Assembly (NCBI RefSeq): GCF_025384765.1
Contig: NZ_VHLL01000001.1
Span: 434,001 to 498,000 of the forward strand
DNA: 64,000 nt
Direction of reading: 5' to 3'
Source: Methanoculleus formosensis
Lineage (GTDB): Archaea > Halobacteriota > Methanomicrobia > Methanomicrobiales > Methanoculleaceae
Shown here: in pieces, positions 25,570 to 34,460 of the stretch
How positions within the stretch are numbered: the first letter of the stretch is position 1
How the letters are laid out: each line of letters opens with the position of its first letter
Translations under genes and position numbers: made by a program
The notes under the pieces: model-generated
What the model was told of the DNA's origin: nothing
Seen by the model: only the letters and a program-made list of their open reading frames with translations
Databases searched by the model: none

Positions 25570-26763
25570 ATGATCTTCATCGATCTCGCGGTCCGGAACC
25601 TCAGGCGGCACAGAGCCCGGTCGTTCCTTGCAACGGTCGGCATCGTCATCGGTGTCGTCGCGATCGCCTCCCTCGGCATCATGGGCAGCAGCCTCTCGAT
25701 GCTCGTCGGTGGGATGGTCGCGGACGTGAGCGACACCGTGCTCGTCACCCCCCACCTCGCGGCATCGAGCGGCGATCCCTTCGATCCCCGAAGTGCCCTT
25801 GCGGCGAGCATCTCCACGAAGAACGTGGGGCTGATAGAGAAGGCCGCGGGAGAGCACCGTGTCGTTCCCATGATCGTTACGTCCGACCGGCTGCGGGTGC
25901 GGGATACGAGCGGCTACGCAACGATATATGTCATGCCCGCAACCGACATCCCGTCCTTGATCGAGCTGGAGGCGGGCCTCTACCCCCGGGGAAGGTCTTC
26001 GGGCGTGATGGTGGGCTCGCTCCTTGCCGACGAACTCAACCTTCACCCGGGAAGCCGCATCGAGGTCGGGGGCGAGAGCGTCCGTGTCCTGGGGGTCGCG
26101 GCAGAGCGGGGGATGGGCATCGACATCAACCCCGATTATGCCATCATCGTCACGGAGGACTGGTACACGGAGCGACATGGGCCGCAGGACTACACCCGTG
26201 TCGTCGTGAAGGTGAGCGACCTCTCCGCAATCGAGGATGTCAAGGCCGCCATCGACCAGCAGATCAACCGCAGGAGCGAGGTCGTGGACATCCTGGACTC
26301 ACGCGAGATCCTGGAACTCTACTACGAGACCCTCGACGCCATGAACGTCTTCCTCCTGGGTATCGGCGGGGTGTCGCTCCTCGTCGCGAGCGTGAGCATC
26401 CTGAATGTCATGATCATATCGGTCACGGAGCGGACGGCGGAGATCGGGCTGATGCGGAGTATCGGGGCGCGAAAACGGGAGGTCCTCCGGATGTTCCTCT
26501 ATGAGAGCCTGATCCTCGGGGTCACGGGAAGCATCATCGGCGGCATCGTGAGTGTCGTGATCGCCTCCTATGCCTCCGCCTCCATAGCGGATCTCTTCGC
26601 CGACTTCGCCGTCTCGGGCGGCGCGGGTATCCCCATCTCCGTGGTGATCGGGTATGTCGCCTTTGCGATGGCCTTCGGCATCGGAACAAGTGTCGTCGCC
26701 GGGTTCTACCCATCATGGAAGGCGGCGCAGTTGAACCCCATCGAGGCGCTCCGCTACGAGTGA
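25570..26763 (+). CDS. MacB-type ABC transporter permease 2
   Basis: A 397-residue permease with the same layout as its neighbour: an N-terminal helix (IVIGVVAIASLGIMG), the MacB core domain and an FtsX domain with three helices, ending GFYPSWKAAQLNPIEALRYE. Identical short blocks such as AERGMG and DINPDYAI show that it arose by tandem duplication. The ATG at 25570 follows a GGGGTG stretch; a GTG three codons earlier is an alternative. Confidence 0.92.
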   Translation: MIFIDLAVRNLRRHRARSFLATVGIVIGVVAIASLGIMGSSLSMLVGGMVADVSDTVLVTPHLAASSGDPFDPRSALAASISTKNVGLIEKAAGEHRVVPMIVTSDRLRVRDTSGYATIYVMPATDIPSLIELEAGLYPRGRSSGVMVGSLLADELNLHPGSRIEVGGESVRVLGVAAERGMGIDINPDYAIIVTEDWYTERHGPQDYTRVVVKVSDLSAIEDVKAAIDQQINRRSEVVDILDSREILELYYETLDAMNVFLLGIGGVSLLVASVSILNVMIISVTERTAEIGLMRSIGARKREVLRMFLYESLILGVTGSIIGGIVSVVIASYASASIADLFADFAVSGGAGIPISVVIGYVAFAMAFGIGTSVVAGFYPSWKAAQLNPIEALRYE

Positions 26764-26859
26764 TCTATCCCGCAGGGACCCGGGCGGGCGGTCACGTCGC
26801 CGCCCCTTGTGGTAGTAGCGCATGCGTAATTTCATAGCCATGGAGACCGGAAACTCTAT

Positions 26860-26901
26860 GAGCACTTGCAGGATGATAGACTTCCCTGTCAGGAAGTGCT
26901 C
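26860..26901 (+). other. Stem-loop upstream of the unknown gene
   Basis: GAGCACTT (26860-26867) pairs with AAGTGCTC (26894-26901), and CTTCC/GGAAG can form an inner stem. It lies in the 182-base spacer between the ABC operon and the next gene. It could be a terminator of the ABC operon or a leader structure. No poly-T tract follows. Confidence 0.35.
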
Positions 26902-26945
26902 TGACCCTCATCAGGTCCCCAATACGATAGCAATACCCAAGCTGT

Positions 26946-28160
26946 GTGGAACGAATGTTACAGATGACTACGTGGCTCGACAAGAACTTCAGCTCGCTTC
27001 AGCCAACGCGGGCGATCATCATGAGAGCGCTGCGCCACCTGCGCCCCGCGGATAGAAAAAAGCTCTTCTCCGAGGATCTTCCCGAGATGCGAACCGCCGA
27101 AGGGCGGTGGTTTGAGGCGATCGTCTACGAGATGATCCTCGACCTCTCGCTTCAGACCGATCTCATCCTCTCCGTCGTGGCCCGGGGGGCCGACGGGCCG
27201 TCGAGGGTCAAACGTGCGCAGCTCGGTCAAAACGGGCTCTTCTACTCGAACATCGGCGATATCAAGGTCAGGGGAAACGGCCAGGATCTCGCCGAGGTCG
27301 ACATGGTGCTCGTCGACCACACCGGGGCGCTGACGTTCGGCGAGATCATCACCTCTCCTGCCGACCTAAAAGAGTTCGAGGCGGAGATCCACTACAAGAA
27401 GCAGCTCTTCGGTTACCTCTATGGTCAACCGACCGTGCCGTTCCTCCTCATCTCCTCGGTAGACATATCCCGGACGGCCGTCGTCCGCCGCCTCCTCAAG
27501 GAGCCCGACAACGTCCTCCTCACCACCCCGACCTGTGAGGATTTGAAAGCCTTGATCCGGCCCCGGGATCTCAAACGAAGCCCGCACCGGCAGATCCGGC
27601 ACCCGAAATTGATCTCGATCGCCGATATCCCGCCCCGCCGGCCGTTCGATTACAAGAAACTGCACGACGAACGGATGCAGAGCATCATCGCCGCCGTCAC
27701 CTCGAAGCAAGGCGTCGGGGAACTCGGCACCCCGGACGAGATCCCGCCGATCGTGAAGAAAGTCCTCTTCGGGGGGCTCTACCCCTCCGCTATCCGGATG
27801 CTCGATGCCCGATATCCTATCCGCATCAAGGGGAAGACCTACGACCCGGACACGATCCAGAAACAGTTCTCGAAGGTCATCCTGGCCGTGAACATCCCGG
27901 AATACCGACCGATCATCTACCTGCGAACCCGGAACAAGAAGGAGTACCTCAAGATGGTGCCGAACAGGGCCGGCGGATTCAAGTTCGAGAGCCGGCGAAC
28001 GCCCCATATGGCAGGGTTCTTCCTCTGGCTCGAGTCCGTCCAGCCGTCGCTCGGGGCCGAACTGACGCGGGCGCTCCTTGATGCATTCCCTGCCGTTCAC
28101 GTCCCGGAGGCGGGTGCGGCAGGAAAAACGAACGTCGCCCCTGCAACCGGGAAACCGTAA
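26946..28160 (+). CDS. Protein of unknown function with nuclease-like pattern
   Basis: I do not recognise this protein of up to 404 residues. The N-terminal third has a helix with FEAIVYEMIL. A strand block LAEVDMVLVDHTGALTFGEI (about residues 119-138) follows, which recalls the Asp...Glu core of PD-(D/E)xK nucleases, but the expected lysine after the glutamate is missing. A basic middle part and a C-terminal domain with two strands (IIYLRTRNKKEYLKMV) complete it. No signal peptide or membrane helix is present. The start is uncertain: GTG 26946, ATG 26955 or ATG 26964, none with a good ribosome-binding site. Confidence 0.6.
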   Translation: MERMLQMTTWLDKNFSSLQPTRAIIMRALRHLRPADRKKLFSEDLPEMRTAEGRWFEAIVYEMILDLSLQTDLILSVVARGADGPSRVKRAQLGQNGLFYSNIGDIKVRGNGQDLAEVDMVLVDHTGALTFGEIITSPADLKEFEAEIHYKKQLFGYLYGQPTVPFLLISSVDISRTAVVRRLLKEPDNVLLTTPTCEDLKALIRPRDLKRSPHRQIRHPKLISIADIPPRRPFDYKKLHDERMQSIIAAVTSKQGVGELGTPDEIPPIVKKVLFGGLYPSAIRMLDARYPIRIKGKTYDPDTIQKQFSKVILAVNIPEYRPIIYLRTRNKKEYLKMVPNRAGGFKFESRRTPHMAGFFLWLESVQPSLGAELTRALLDAFPAVHVPEAGAAGKTNVAPATGKP

Positions 28161-28220
28161 GCTACCTATGTTACCCGGGCGCATACTTCCTCAGATGCCC
28201 CTCAGGCGTGGTGATCCGAA

Positions 28221-28877
28221 ATGGACCTGATCGCTCAACTTGCCGAGTTTCTGAGTTTCAGCCTGATCGCGATCGCGTCGATCGTCGCCGTCATGAATCC
28301 CGCCTCTACGGTTGCCGTCTACACGGCGCTAACCAAGGGGATGGCGGAGTGTGAATGCCGGCAGATCATAAATTCTTCCATGAAGATCGCCTTCATTGTG
28401 CTCGCCTTCTTCGCCCTCACCGGGCAGTTGATCTTCACGATCTTCAACATCACCGTCCCGGCGTTCCAGATCGCCGGCGGTATCCTGCTCGTCAGCGTGG
28501 CGACCGGGATGCTCGGCACGAAGGGCGAGACCTACTCTGCCGAGAACCTGGAACACATCTCTGTTGTCCCGCTGGCCTTCCCGCTCTCGGCCGGACCGGG
28601 GACGATCACGACGGTGATCCTGCTCGCCTCGGGACCGGAAGGTCTCTACGGTCTCCTCGCCGTCTTCCTCGGGATCGTCGTAGCCCTCGCCATCTCCTAC
28701 GTCGGAATGATCTACGGGCCCTGGATCTTCTCTCTCATCGGGGAAGGGGGGCTCCGGGTCGTCCCGAAACTGATGGCGATCATCGTGCTCGCGATAGCCA
28801 TCCAGTTCATCATCAACGGGATCGCGGCGGCGATGCCCCAGCTCCTCACGAACCTTGACCTCTCCGGGGTGATATGA
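28221..28877 (+). CDS. MarC family integral membrane protein
   Basis: A 218-residue protein with six hydrophobic segments. MarC signatures are IVAVMNPASTVAVYTALT near residue 22 and PLAFPLSAGPGTITTVILLA near 120. The biochemical role of MarC proteins is unknown; a transporter of small molecules is suggested by the fold. Its stop overlaps the ATG of the PAP2 gene (ATGA). Confidence 0.88.
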   Translation: MDLIAQLAEFLSFSLIAIASIVAVMNPASTVAVYTALTKGMAECECRQIINSSMKIAFIVLAFFALTGQLIFTIFNITVPAFQIAGGILLVSVATGMLGTKGETYSAENLEHISVVPLAFPLSAGPGTITTVILLASGPEGLYGLLAVFLGIVVALAISYVGMIYGPWIFSLIGEGGLRVVPKLMAIIVLAIAIQFIINGIAAAMPQLLTNLDLSGVI

Positions 28878-29845
28878 CCGAATTTCAGATTGCGCTCATC
28901 CAGATGCTTCAGGATCAGGCGGCGTGGCTCGCGGTCCCGATGCAGTTCTTCTCGTTCCTGGGCCAGCCTGAGTTCTACCTGCTCGTCGTCGCGATCCTCT
29001 ACTGGTGCTGGGACCCGCGCCTCGGTCTCCGTCTCGGTCTCCTCCTGGGGATATCGGGTGGGATCAACGAGGCGCTCAAGGTCGCGTTCCACCTCCCCCG
29101 CCCTTACTGGGTCAGCCCGGAGGTCCGGGCGCTCGGGAGTCATCCGTCGTTCGGGTTGCCGTCGGCCCACGCCCAGGGTGCGGCGACGTTCTGGGGGCTG
29201 GTCGCCGCAGACGCCCGGCGTTGGTGGGTCTCTCTCTTTGCAATCGCTCTGATCTTTCTGATCGGCGGTTCAAGGGTCGTGCTCGGGGTCCACTTCCCGA
29301 TGGACGTCATCGCGGGCTGGGCGGTCGGGTTCGTCGTCCTCATCGGGTTTCTCGCACTAGAGGGGCCGGTGGGCCGCAGGGTCGCCGCCCTCCCGCTCTC
29401 CCGGCAGGTGCTCCTCGCGTTTACAGGCTCCCTCGTCCTGGCGCTGCTCTCCTTTGCCGCCCTCGCCTCGCTCGGTGACTGGCAGGTCCCTGCGTCATGG
29501 GCGGCGGGGGCGCTCGAGCGCTCCGGCGAACCGATTCATCCACTCTCCCTCCAGGACGCCGTCACGGCGTCAGGGCTCTTCTTCGGGTTTGCCGCCGGCG
29601 CCGCCGCCGAGCATCACCGCGGGAGCATGTGCGCCGTCAGGGAGGGATCTCGCCGTCTCTTCCGTTACGCCATCGGGATCGTCGTGACAGGAGTGATCTG
29701 GTTCGGGTTCGGCCTCCTCATCCCGCCGGACCCAGCCTGGGTTGTTTACATCCTCCTGTATCTCCAGGCTGCCGTTGCCGGTGCCTGGGTCTCGTTCGGC
29801 GCTCCGATGCTCTTTGCCCGCCTGAATCCGGCGGGCGGTACCTGA
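28874..29845 (+). CDS. PAP2-type membrane phosphatase
   Basis: A 323-residue membrane protein with the three acid-phosphatase motifs of PAP2 enzymes: KVAFHLPRP (about residues 70-78), PSAHAQ (about 97-102) and SRVVLGVHFPMDV (about 134-146). All catalytic Arg/His positions are present. Extra C-terminal helices (about 175-320) go beyond the core domain. Likely substrates are isoprenoid or lipid phosphates. It is translationally coupled to marC upstream. Confidence 0.88.
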   Translation: MTEFQIALIQMLQDQAAWLAVPMQFFSFLGQPEFYLLVVAILYWCWDPRLGLRLGLLLGISGGINEALKVAFHLPRPYWVSPEVRALGSHPSFGLPSAHAQGAATFWGLVAADARRWWVSLFAIALIFLIGGSRVVLGVHFPMDVIAGWAVGFVVLIGFLALEGPVGRRVAALPLSRQVLLAFTGSLVLALLSFAALASLGDWQVPASWAAGALERSGEPIHPLSLQDAVTASGLFFGFAAGAAAEHHRGSMCAVREGSRRLFRYAIGIVVTGVIWFGFGLLIPPDPAWVVYILLYLQAAVAGAWVSFGAPMLFARLNPAGGT

Positions 29846-29895
29846 AGAGGAGATTTTTCCATACTCTTTTATCCCGCCCGCCCCCATTCCTCCTT

Positions 29896-30354
29896 ATGCT
29901 TGCAGAGGGGATCGCTCTCGGCTGGATTCTGATCGTGCTCGGGGCGGTGCTGCTCCTGGTGGAGGTCTACCAGCCCGGGTTCTTCATCGCCGTCCCGGCG
30001 ACGGTCCTGATCATCCTCGGAGTTCTCCTTCTCCTCGGCGTTGATATCCTCACGTCCCCCTGGGGCCTCGTCATCGGGGTTCTCGCGGCGATCGTGGCGG
30101 CCTCGGTCACCGTATGGCTCTACAGCCGCCTCACGCCCGGTCATGAACCGCCGAGGACGCTCTCCCGGGACTCGCTCGTCGGTCTCGAAGGGACGGTGGT
30201 CGCGCCGGTTGATCCGGAGACACTCATGGGGAAGGTGCGGCTCGGGAGCATGGAGTGGAGCGCCCGTTCGGAGTCGGGAGAGATCCCGGTCGGGAGAAAA
30301 ATTATCGTCGTTCGCTCTGAAGGGGTGCACGTCGTCGTGAAGGAGGTCACATAA
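29896..30354 (+). CDS. NfeD-like membrane protein
   Basis: A 152-residue protein with an N-terminal membrane part of three helices (VLLLVEVYQPGFFIAVPATVLIILGVLLLL) and a C-terminal OB-fold domain (about residues 95-150; LVGLEGTVVAPV ... GRKIIVVRSEGVHVVV). This is the short NfeD1b form, lacking the protease domain. It is followed after one base by a SPFH gene, the well-known NfeD-stomatin pairing. A good GGAGGT for the SPFH gene lies inside its last codons. Confidence 0.9.
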   Translation: MLAEGIALGWILIVLGAVLLLVEVYQPGFFIAVPATVLIILGVLLLLGVDILTSPWGLVIGVLAAIVAASVTVWLYSRLTPGHEPPRTLSRDSLVGLEGTVVAPVDPETLMGKVRLGSMEWSARSESGEIPVGRKIIVVRSEGVHVVVKEVT

Positions 30355-30355
30355 G

Positions 30356-31441
30356 ATGCTGTTAACCGGAGAGTTTCCATGGACCGGGCTGATCACGGTC
30401 TTTCTCATCATCGTCATCATCATCATATTCGCCCGCGGCGTGGTGATCGTCCAGCCGTATGAACAGGGGCTCCAGATCCGTCTGGGCCGGTACATCGGGA
30501 GGATGAACCCCGGTTTCAGGTGGGTGGTCCCGCTGGTCACGGTGGTCAAGAAACTCGACCTCCGGACCGAGGTGATGGACGTCCCGCGGCAGGAGGTGAT
30601 CACGAAGGACAACTCCCCGACGAACGTCGATGCGATCGTCTATGTCCGGGTGATCGACCCCGAGAAGGCCTACTTCGAGGTGATGAACTACCGGTCGGCG
30701 ACGGTGGCCCTCGCGCAGACGAGTCTTCGTGGGATCATCGGTGACATGGAGCTCGATGAGATCCTCTACAACCGGGACATCATCAACACCCGTCTCCGGG
30801 ATATCCTGGACCGGGAGACCGACGCCTGGGGTGTGAAGGTCGAGCGGGTGGAGATCAAGGAGGTCGATCCGGCGGGGGCGGTCAAGCAGGCGATGACCGA
30901 ACAGACCGCGGCCGAGCGGGAGCGGCGTGCGGCGATCCTTCGCGCCGACGGCGAGAAGCGTGCGGCGATCCTCAAGGCAGAGGGGAACCGGCAGAGCATC
31001 ATCCTGGAGGCCGAGGGCGAGCGGCAGAGCAAGATCCTCCGTGCGGAGGGCGAGCGGCTCTCCCGGATCCTGCAGGCGCAGGGCGAGGCGCAGGGGCTGC
31101 GCATCCTCTCGGTCGGCACCCGGCCGCTCGATAAGCGGGCAATCACGGTCCTCTCGCTCGATGCCTTGAAGAAGATGGCCGACGGTCAGGCGACGAAGAT
31201 CATCTTCCCGTTCGAGCTCTCGAGCGTCGTCAAGCAGGCCGCGGAGTACCTCGGCGCCACCGCAGAGTCCGCGGATGTCCCGGAAGGCACGGACCTGCCG
31301 TCGGAGGATATCCTCGGGGAGATCCCGGGCCCGGAGGCGCTCAGGGCCGCGGAAGAGGCGGCACGGAGCATCGATACCAACATCGACGCGGAGATACAGA
31401 AGAGGCCGCGGGACCTGATGGGGGAGGGAGAGGAGCAGTAA
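30356..31441 (+). CDS. SPFH/Band 7 (stomatin-like) protein
   Basis: A 361-residue stomatin/slipin relative. An N-terminal membrane hairpin (LITVFLIIVIIIIFARGVVIV) is followed by the Band 7 domain (about residues 30-190; MNPGFRWVVP, the VITKDN block). A long Ala/Glu/Arg-rich coiled coil with repeats such as RAEGERLSRILQAQGEAQG (about 190-250) and an acidic C-terminal tail complete it. Such proteins form ring-like scaffolds that organise membrane protein quality control with NfeD. A strong GGAGGT precedes the ATG. Confidence 0.93.
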   Translation: MLLTGEFPWTGLITVFLIIVIIIIFARGVVIVQPYEQGLQIRLGRYIGRMNPGFRWVVPLVTVVKKLDLRTEVMDVPRQEVITKDNSPTNVDAIVYVRVIDPEKAYFEVMNYRSATVALAQTSLRGIIGDMELDEILYNRDIINTRLRDILDRETDAWGVKVERVEIKEVDPAGAVKQAMTEQTAAERERRAAILRADGEKRAAILKAEGNRQSIILEAEGERQSKILRAEGERLSRILQAQGEAQGLRILSVGTRPLDKRAITVLSLDALKKMADGQATKIIFPFELSSVVKQAAEYLGATAESADVPEGTDLPSEDILGEIPGPEALRAAEEAARSIDTNIDAEIQKRPRDLMGEGEEQ

Positions 31442-31455
31442 GCCTGCCTTCCCCC

Positions 31456-31463
31456 TTTTTTTT
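31456..31463 (+). terminator. Oligo-T terminator after the NfeD-SPFH pair
   Basis: A run of eight T follows a C-rich stretch 15 bases after the SPFH stop. Archaeal RNA polymerase terminates at such T tracts without needing a hairpin. Confidence 0.6.
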
Positions 31464-31632
31464 GAGACGCATATCCCGGCATCGTCCGTGCCGGCCAAAG
31501 ACGCACCCGGCGTGAGGCGTCATCGATGCTCCGGGAGTAAAATCTTCCATCCTGGCTGTTTTTCGGTCTAATTCGCCGTGGGGCTGCGGGCCAAAACGAA
31601 ATGGTTATTCCTCATCTCATAGAGTAAATCCT

Positions 31633-32895
31633 ATGAGAAACGCTTCAGCAGCATTCGTGCTTCTCCTCCTTGGTGCGGCAGTCTTCGGCTGCGGGTGTAT
31701 GGGGTCGGAGACGGCCCCTACAGGGCCGGATGCGGATCTGGGCCTCGTCGTCGGCGCTCTCCTGCCGCTCTCCGGCGATTACGCTGGGGGCGGGGAGGCG
31801 AGCCGGGTCGCCCTCGAGGTGGCGGCCGCGGATATCAACGACCACTTTGCCTCTATCGGGTCGGACCGGCGTGTCGGTATCATCATCGAGGACACGAAGG
31901 CCGATCCCGCCACAGCGCTCGCGAAACTCCGGGCGCTTGATGAGCAGGGCGTCCGGATCGTCATCGGGCCCGGCACCAGCGCCGAGCTCGAGGCTGTCCG
32001 GGCGTATGCCGACGAGCACGGCATCCTGATCGTCAGCACCATGAGCACGGCGCCGTCGCTTGCGATCGCGGGCGACAACGTCTACCGGTTCGTGCCGCCG
32101 GACACCTACCAGGCCGACGTCATGGCATACCACCTGAGAAAGCAGGGGGTTACGGCGATCGTACCGGTCTGGCGCGGCGACGTCTGGGGCGATGAACTGG
32201 AGAAGCTGACGGCTGCGGCGTTTGTGAGGGGTGGCGGGAAGGTCCTCGACGGCGTCCGGTACACCCCGGACCGCGGGGAGTATGGTGCGGTGGCAGCGGA
32301 TCTCGATGCCCGGGTGGCCCAGGCGGTCGCGGCGCACGGCAAAGAGAAGGTCGCCGTCTACCTGGTCAGCCTCGACGAGGCGGACAGGGTCATGGAGGCG
32401 GCGGTAGCGAGAGAGAACCTGGCGAAGGTCCGGTGGTACGGGTGCGACGGCAGCGTCCTCCTCGACTCGCTCGCGACGGGGAATGCCGCCCGGTTCGCGG
32501 CAGAGACGAAGTTCACCAGCCCGGCGCTCTGGAACCAGGAGGGTGTCGCGTCGAACACGGCCACCATCCAGAAGATGCGGGAGGCCCTCGGCCGGCACCC
32601 CGACGGTTACGGTCTCGCGACCTATGATGCGCTCTGGATCGTCGCCATGGCCAGGACAGAGGCCGGTACCGCGGATGTCGCCATGCTGAAGACCGCGGTC
32701 GGGAGAACCGCAGAGGAGTCCGGCGGCCCCCTCTTCGGACCGGCGCACCTGAACAGTGCCGGCGACCTCTCGAGTGCGCACTACACCTTCTGGACGGTAA
32801 GTGCCGACGGCGCCGCCTACCGGTGGGTGCCGGTCGTCCAGTACGGCGTCACGGCGGCGGGCGCCATTCCGGAGATCGAGTGGGTCGGTGCGTGA
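31633..32895 (+). CDS. ABC-type substrate-binding lipoprotein, branched-chain amino acid family
   Basis: A 420-residue periplasmic-binding-fold protein (Peripla_BP_6/LivJ-like). The signal peptide has a lipobox-like end (GAAVFGCGC, about residue 16-24), so it is probably a lipid-anchored surface receptor. Matching blocks are GALLPLSGDYAGGGE, IIIEDTKADPATALAKLR and RIVIGPGTSAELEAV in the first lobe, and a YDALWIVAMA hinge region in the second. No permease or ATPase genes are adjacent, so transporter partners, if any, lie elsewhere; a sensory receptor role is possible. Confidence 0.87.
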   Translation: MRNASAAFVLLLLGAAVFGCGCMGSETAPTGPDADLGLVVGALLPLSGDYAGGGEASRVALEVAAADINDHFASIGSDRRVGIIIEDTKADPATALAKLRALDEQGVRIVIGPGTSAELEAVRAYADEHGILIVSTMSTAPSLAIAGDNVYRFVPPDTYQADVMAYHLRKQGVTAIVPVWRGDVWGDELEKLTAAAFVRGGGKVLDGVRYTPDRGEYGAVAADLDARVAQAVAAHGKEKVAVYLVSLDEADRVMEAAVARENLAKVRWYGCDGSVLLDSLATGNAARFAAETKFTSPALWNQEGVASNTATIQKMREALGRHPDGYGLATYDALWIVAMARTEAGTADVAMLKTAVGRTAEESGGPLFGPAHLNSAGDLSSAHYTFWTVSADGAAYRWVPVVQYGVTAAGAIPEIEWVGA

Positions 32896-32901
32896 GTGTC
32901 G

Positions 32902-32923
32902 GGGCACCGCCCCTGTTTTTTTT
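32902..32923 (+). terminator. Hairpin and oligo-T terminator after the binding-protein gene
   Basis: A short GGGG/CCCC stem is followed by eight T (32916-32923), close after the stop of the binding protein and just before the TnpB element. Confidence 0.6.
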
Positions 32924-32962
32924 AGCTGTGCCGGTTCAGTTTCACCCCCCGCACGGTGCACT

Positions 32963-34294
32963 TTAACTTTCGGGGGTGAAGGGGGCAGAGCGGGAAGTCC
33001 CCGGTCTTCAGGCCGGGGATGAAAGCGGGGCCCCCTTCCCAATTCACTTTCACCCCGCATGGATAACGTCTATCTCGTCCTCCAACGTATTTGCAGCGTC
33101 GATGCTCCTCTCCTACAAGTACCGGGCGTATCCCGGCGCAACCACCGAGACACGGCTGAACAGTGCGCTCGATACCTGTAGGTGGCTCTACAACACACTT
33201 CTCGAAGAATGTACTACCGCGCGGGAGCACGGGATCACTCCGACGATGCGAGGAACACAGGCGCGGATCGTCACGCTGAAAGAGGAGAATCCATTTCTGA
33301 AGGGCGTGTACTCCAAAGTGCTCCAGATGGTGAACTATACCCTCTGGAGCAACATCGCTGCACTCTCCCAGACACAGAAGAGAGGACGGAAGATAGGCAA
33401 ACTCCGGTTCAAGAGCGCATTCCGATACCGGACGATCAACTATAACCAGTCCGGGTTCAAGATCGACCGGGAACACGGCACGATCACGTTCTCGAAGATC
33501 GGAGCGATTCCGTTCACCCTGCACCGCCCGTACGCTGGCACGGTGAAGGGCGTCCTGATCACCCGTCGCGGGGATCGATGGTATGTGATCGTTCAGGCAG
33601 AGCAGGAGGCTTCCGCACCAAAGCGTGAAGGACGGTCTGTCGGTATCGATGTCGGTCTGAACTCGTTTGCAGTCGATAGCGATGGTGCGGTGATCGAGAA
33701 TCCCCGGTTCTCTGAGCACTCACTTGACCGGATCAAGAAGTTACACCAGAGTATTGCCCGGAAACAACGGTTCTCGAAAAACTGGAAGAAGGCAAAAGGG
33801 AAACTGGAGAAGGCGTATGAACATATCACGAGCCAGAAGAACGATTTCCTGCACAAACTTTCGCGTCGGTACGTTGACACCTATGCAACGATCTGTGTTG
33901 AAGACCTGAATATCAAGTATCTGAAAGAGAACGGCAACTCTCCGGGACTACACAGGAGCATTCACGATGCTTCATGGGGAAGATTCTATGCTTACCTCGC
34001 GTACAAGGCTGAAAGTGCTGGTACGAACCTTGTCAAAGTCGATCCCAGGAATACATCGCAGATGTGCTCGAACTGCGGAAGCATTGTGAAAAAAACGCTC
34101 TCTGAGAGAGTCCACGAATGTCCACACTGTGGGTTTGTTGCTGATCGAGATTACAATGCTGCGGTGAATATTCACCGCGTGGGGATGGAACAGCCCTTCG
34201 AGCCTGTGGAGACGATACCGCTACATCACATTGCTGTGATGCAAGTGTTGGCCATGAAGCAGGAAGCCCCGCCCTGAAGGGCGGGGTAGTTCAC
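32963..34294 (+). mobile_element. IS200/IS605-type TnpB-only element, copy 1
   Basis: The boundaries come from comparison with the second copy at 54367-55696. Both share TTAAC plus CGGGGGTGAAGGG at the left, then a left-end hairpin (CCCCGGTCTTCAGGCCGGGG here), tnpB, and a right-end hairpin CCCCGCCCTGAAGGGCGGGG followed by TAGTTCAC. They diverge outside these points. No tnpA is present, so movement would need a transposase in trans. It is inserted between a terminator and a methyltransferase gene. Confidence 0.8.
33102..34277 (+). CDS. tnpB: TnpB RNA-guided endonuclease, copy 1
   Basis: A 391-residue TnpB. The N-terminal helix-turn-helix (SYKYRAYP start, TCRWLYN) and beta-barrel come first. 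The RuvC nuclease residues are then present: Asp in GIDVGL (about residue 189-194), Glu in VEDLNIKYL (about 267) and Asp in DRDYNAAVNI. The zinc ribbon has CSNCG and CPHCG. All catalytic positions are intact. The frame extends upstream to base 32976, but MLLSYKYRAYP is the family start and matches copy 2. The 3' end of the gene plus the right end should encode the guide RNA scaffold. Confidence 0.92.
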   Translation: MLLSYKYRAYPGATTETRLNSALDTCRWLYNTLLEECTTAREHGITPTMRGTQARIVTLKEENPFLKGVYSKVLQMVNYTLWSNIAALSQTQKRGRKIGKLRFKSAFRYRTINYNQSGFKIDREHGTITFSKIGAIPFTLHRPYAGTVKGVLITRRGDRWYVIVQAEQEASAPKREGRSVGIDVGLNSFAVDSDGAVIENPRFSEHSLDRIKKLHQSIARKQRFSKNWKKAKGKLEKAYEHITSQKNDFLHKLSRRYVDTYATICVEDLNIKYLKENGNSPGLHRSIHDASWGRFYAYLAYKAESAGTNLVKVDPRNTSQMCSNCGSIVKKTLSERVHECPHCGFVADRDYNAAVNIHRVGMEQPFEPVETIPLHHIAVMQVLAMKQEAPP

Positions 34295-34460
34295 TGGTCG
34301 AAGCGGAAAACATGACGGTGCAGATGTGAAGTTGCCCCCGTGGCGACGGGAACCGCTCATGGGCGAGCGTGCTGCAGTTCATGGTCGTGCCCGCCGCACT
34401 GCCGGGAGGGACTCCGGTGCGGTTATGTAATAAGGGATATTAATCATAGAAAGAGTGGCC

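Noticed and set aside
26822-27055. 77-codon plus-strand frame upstream of the unknown gene
   Set aside because: It crosses the stem-loop and overlaps the real gene in a different frame; no ribosome-binding site or family resemblance.
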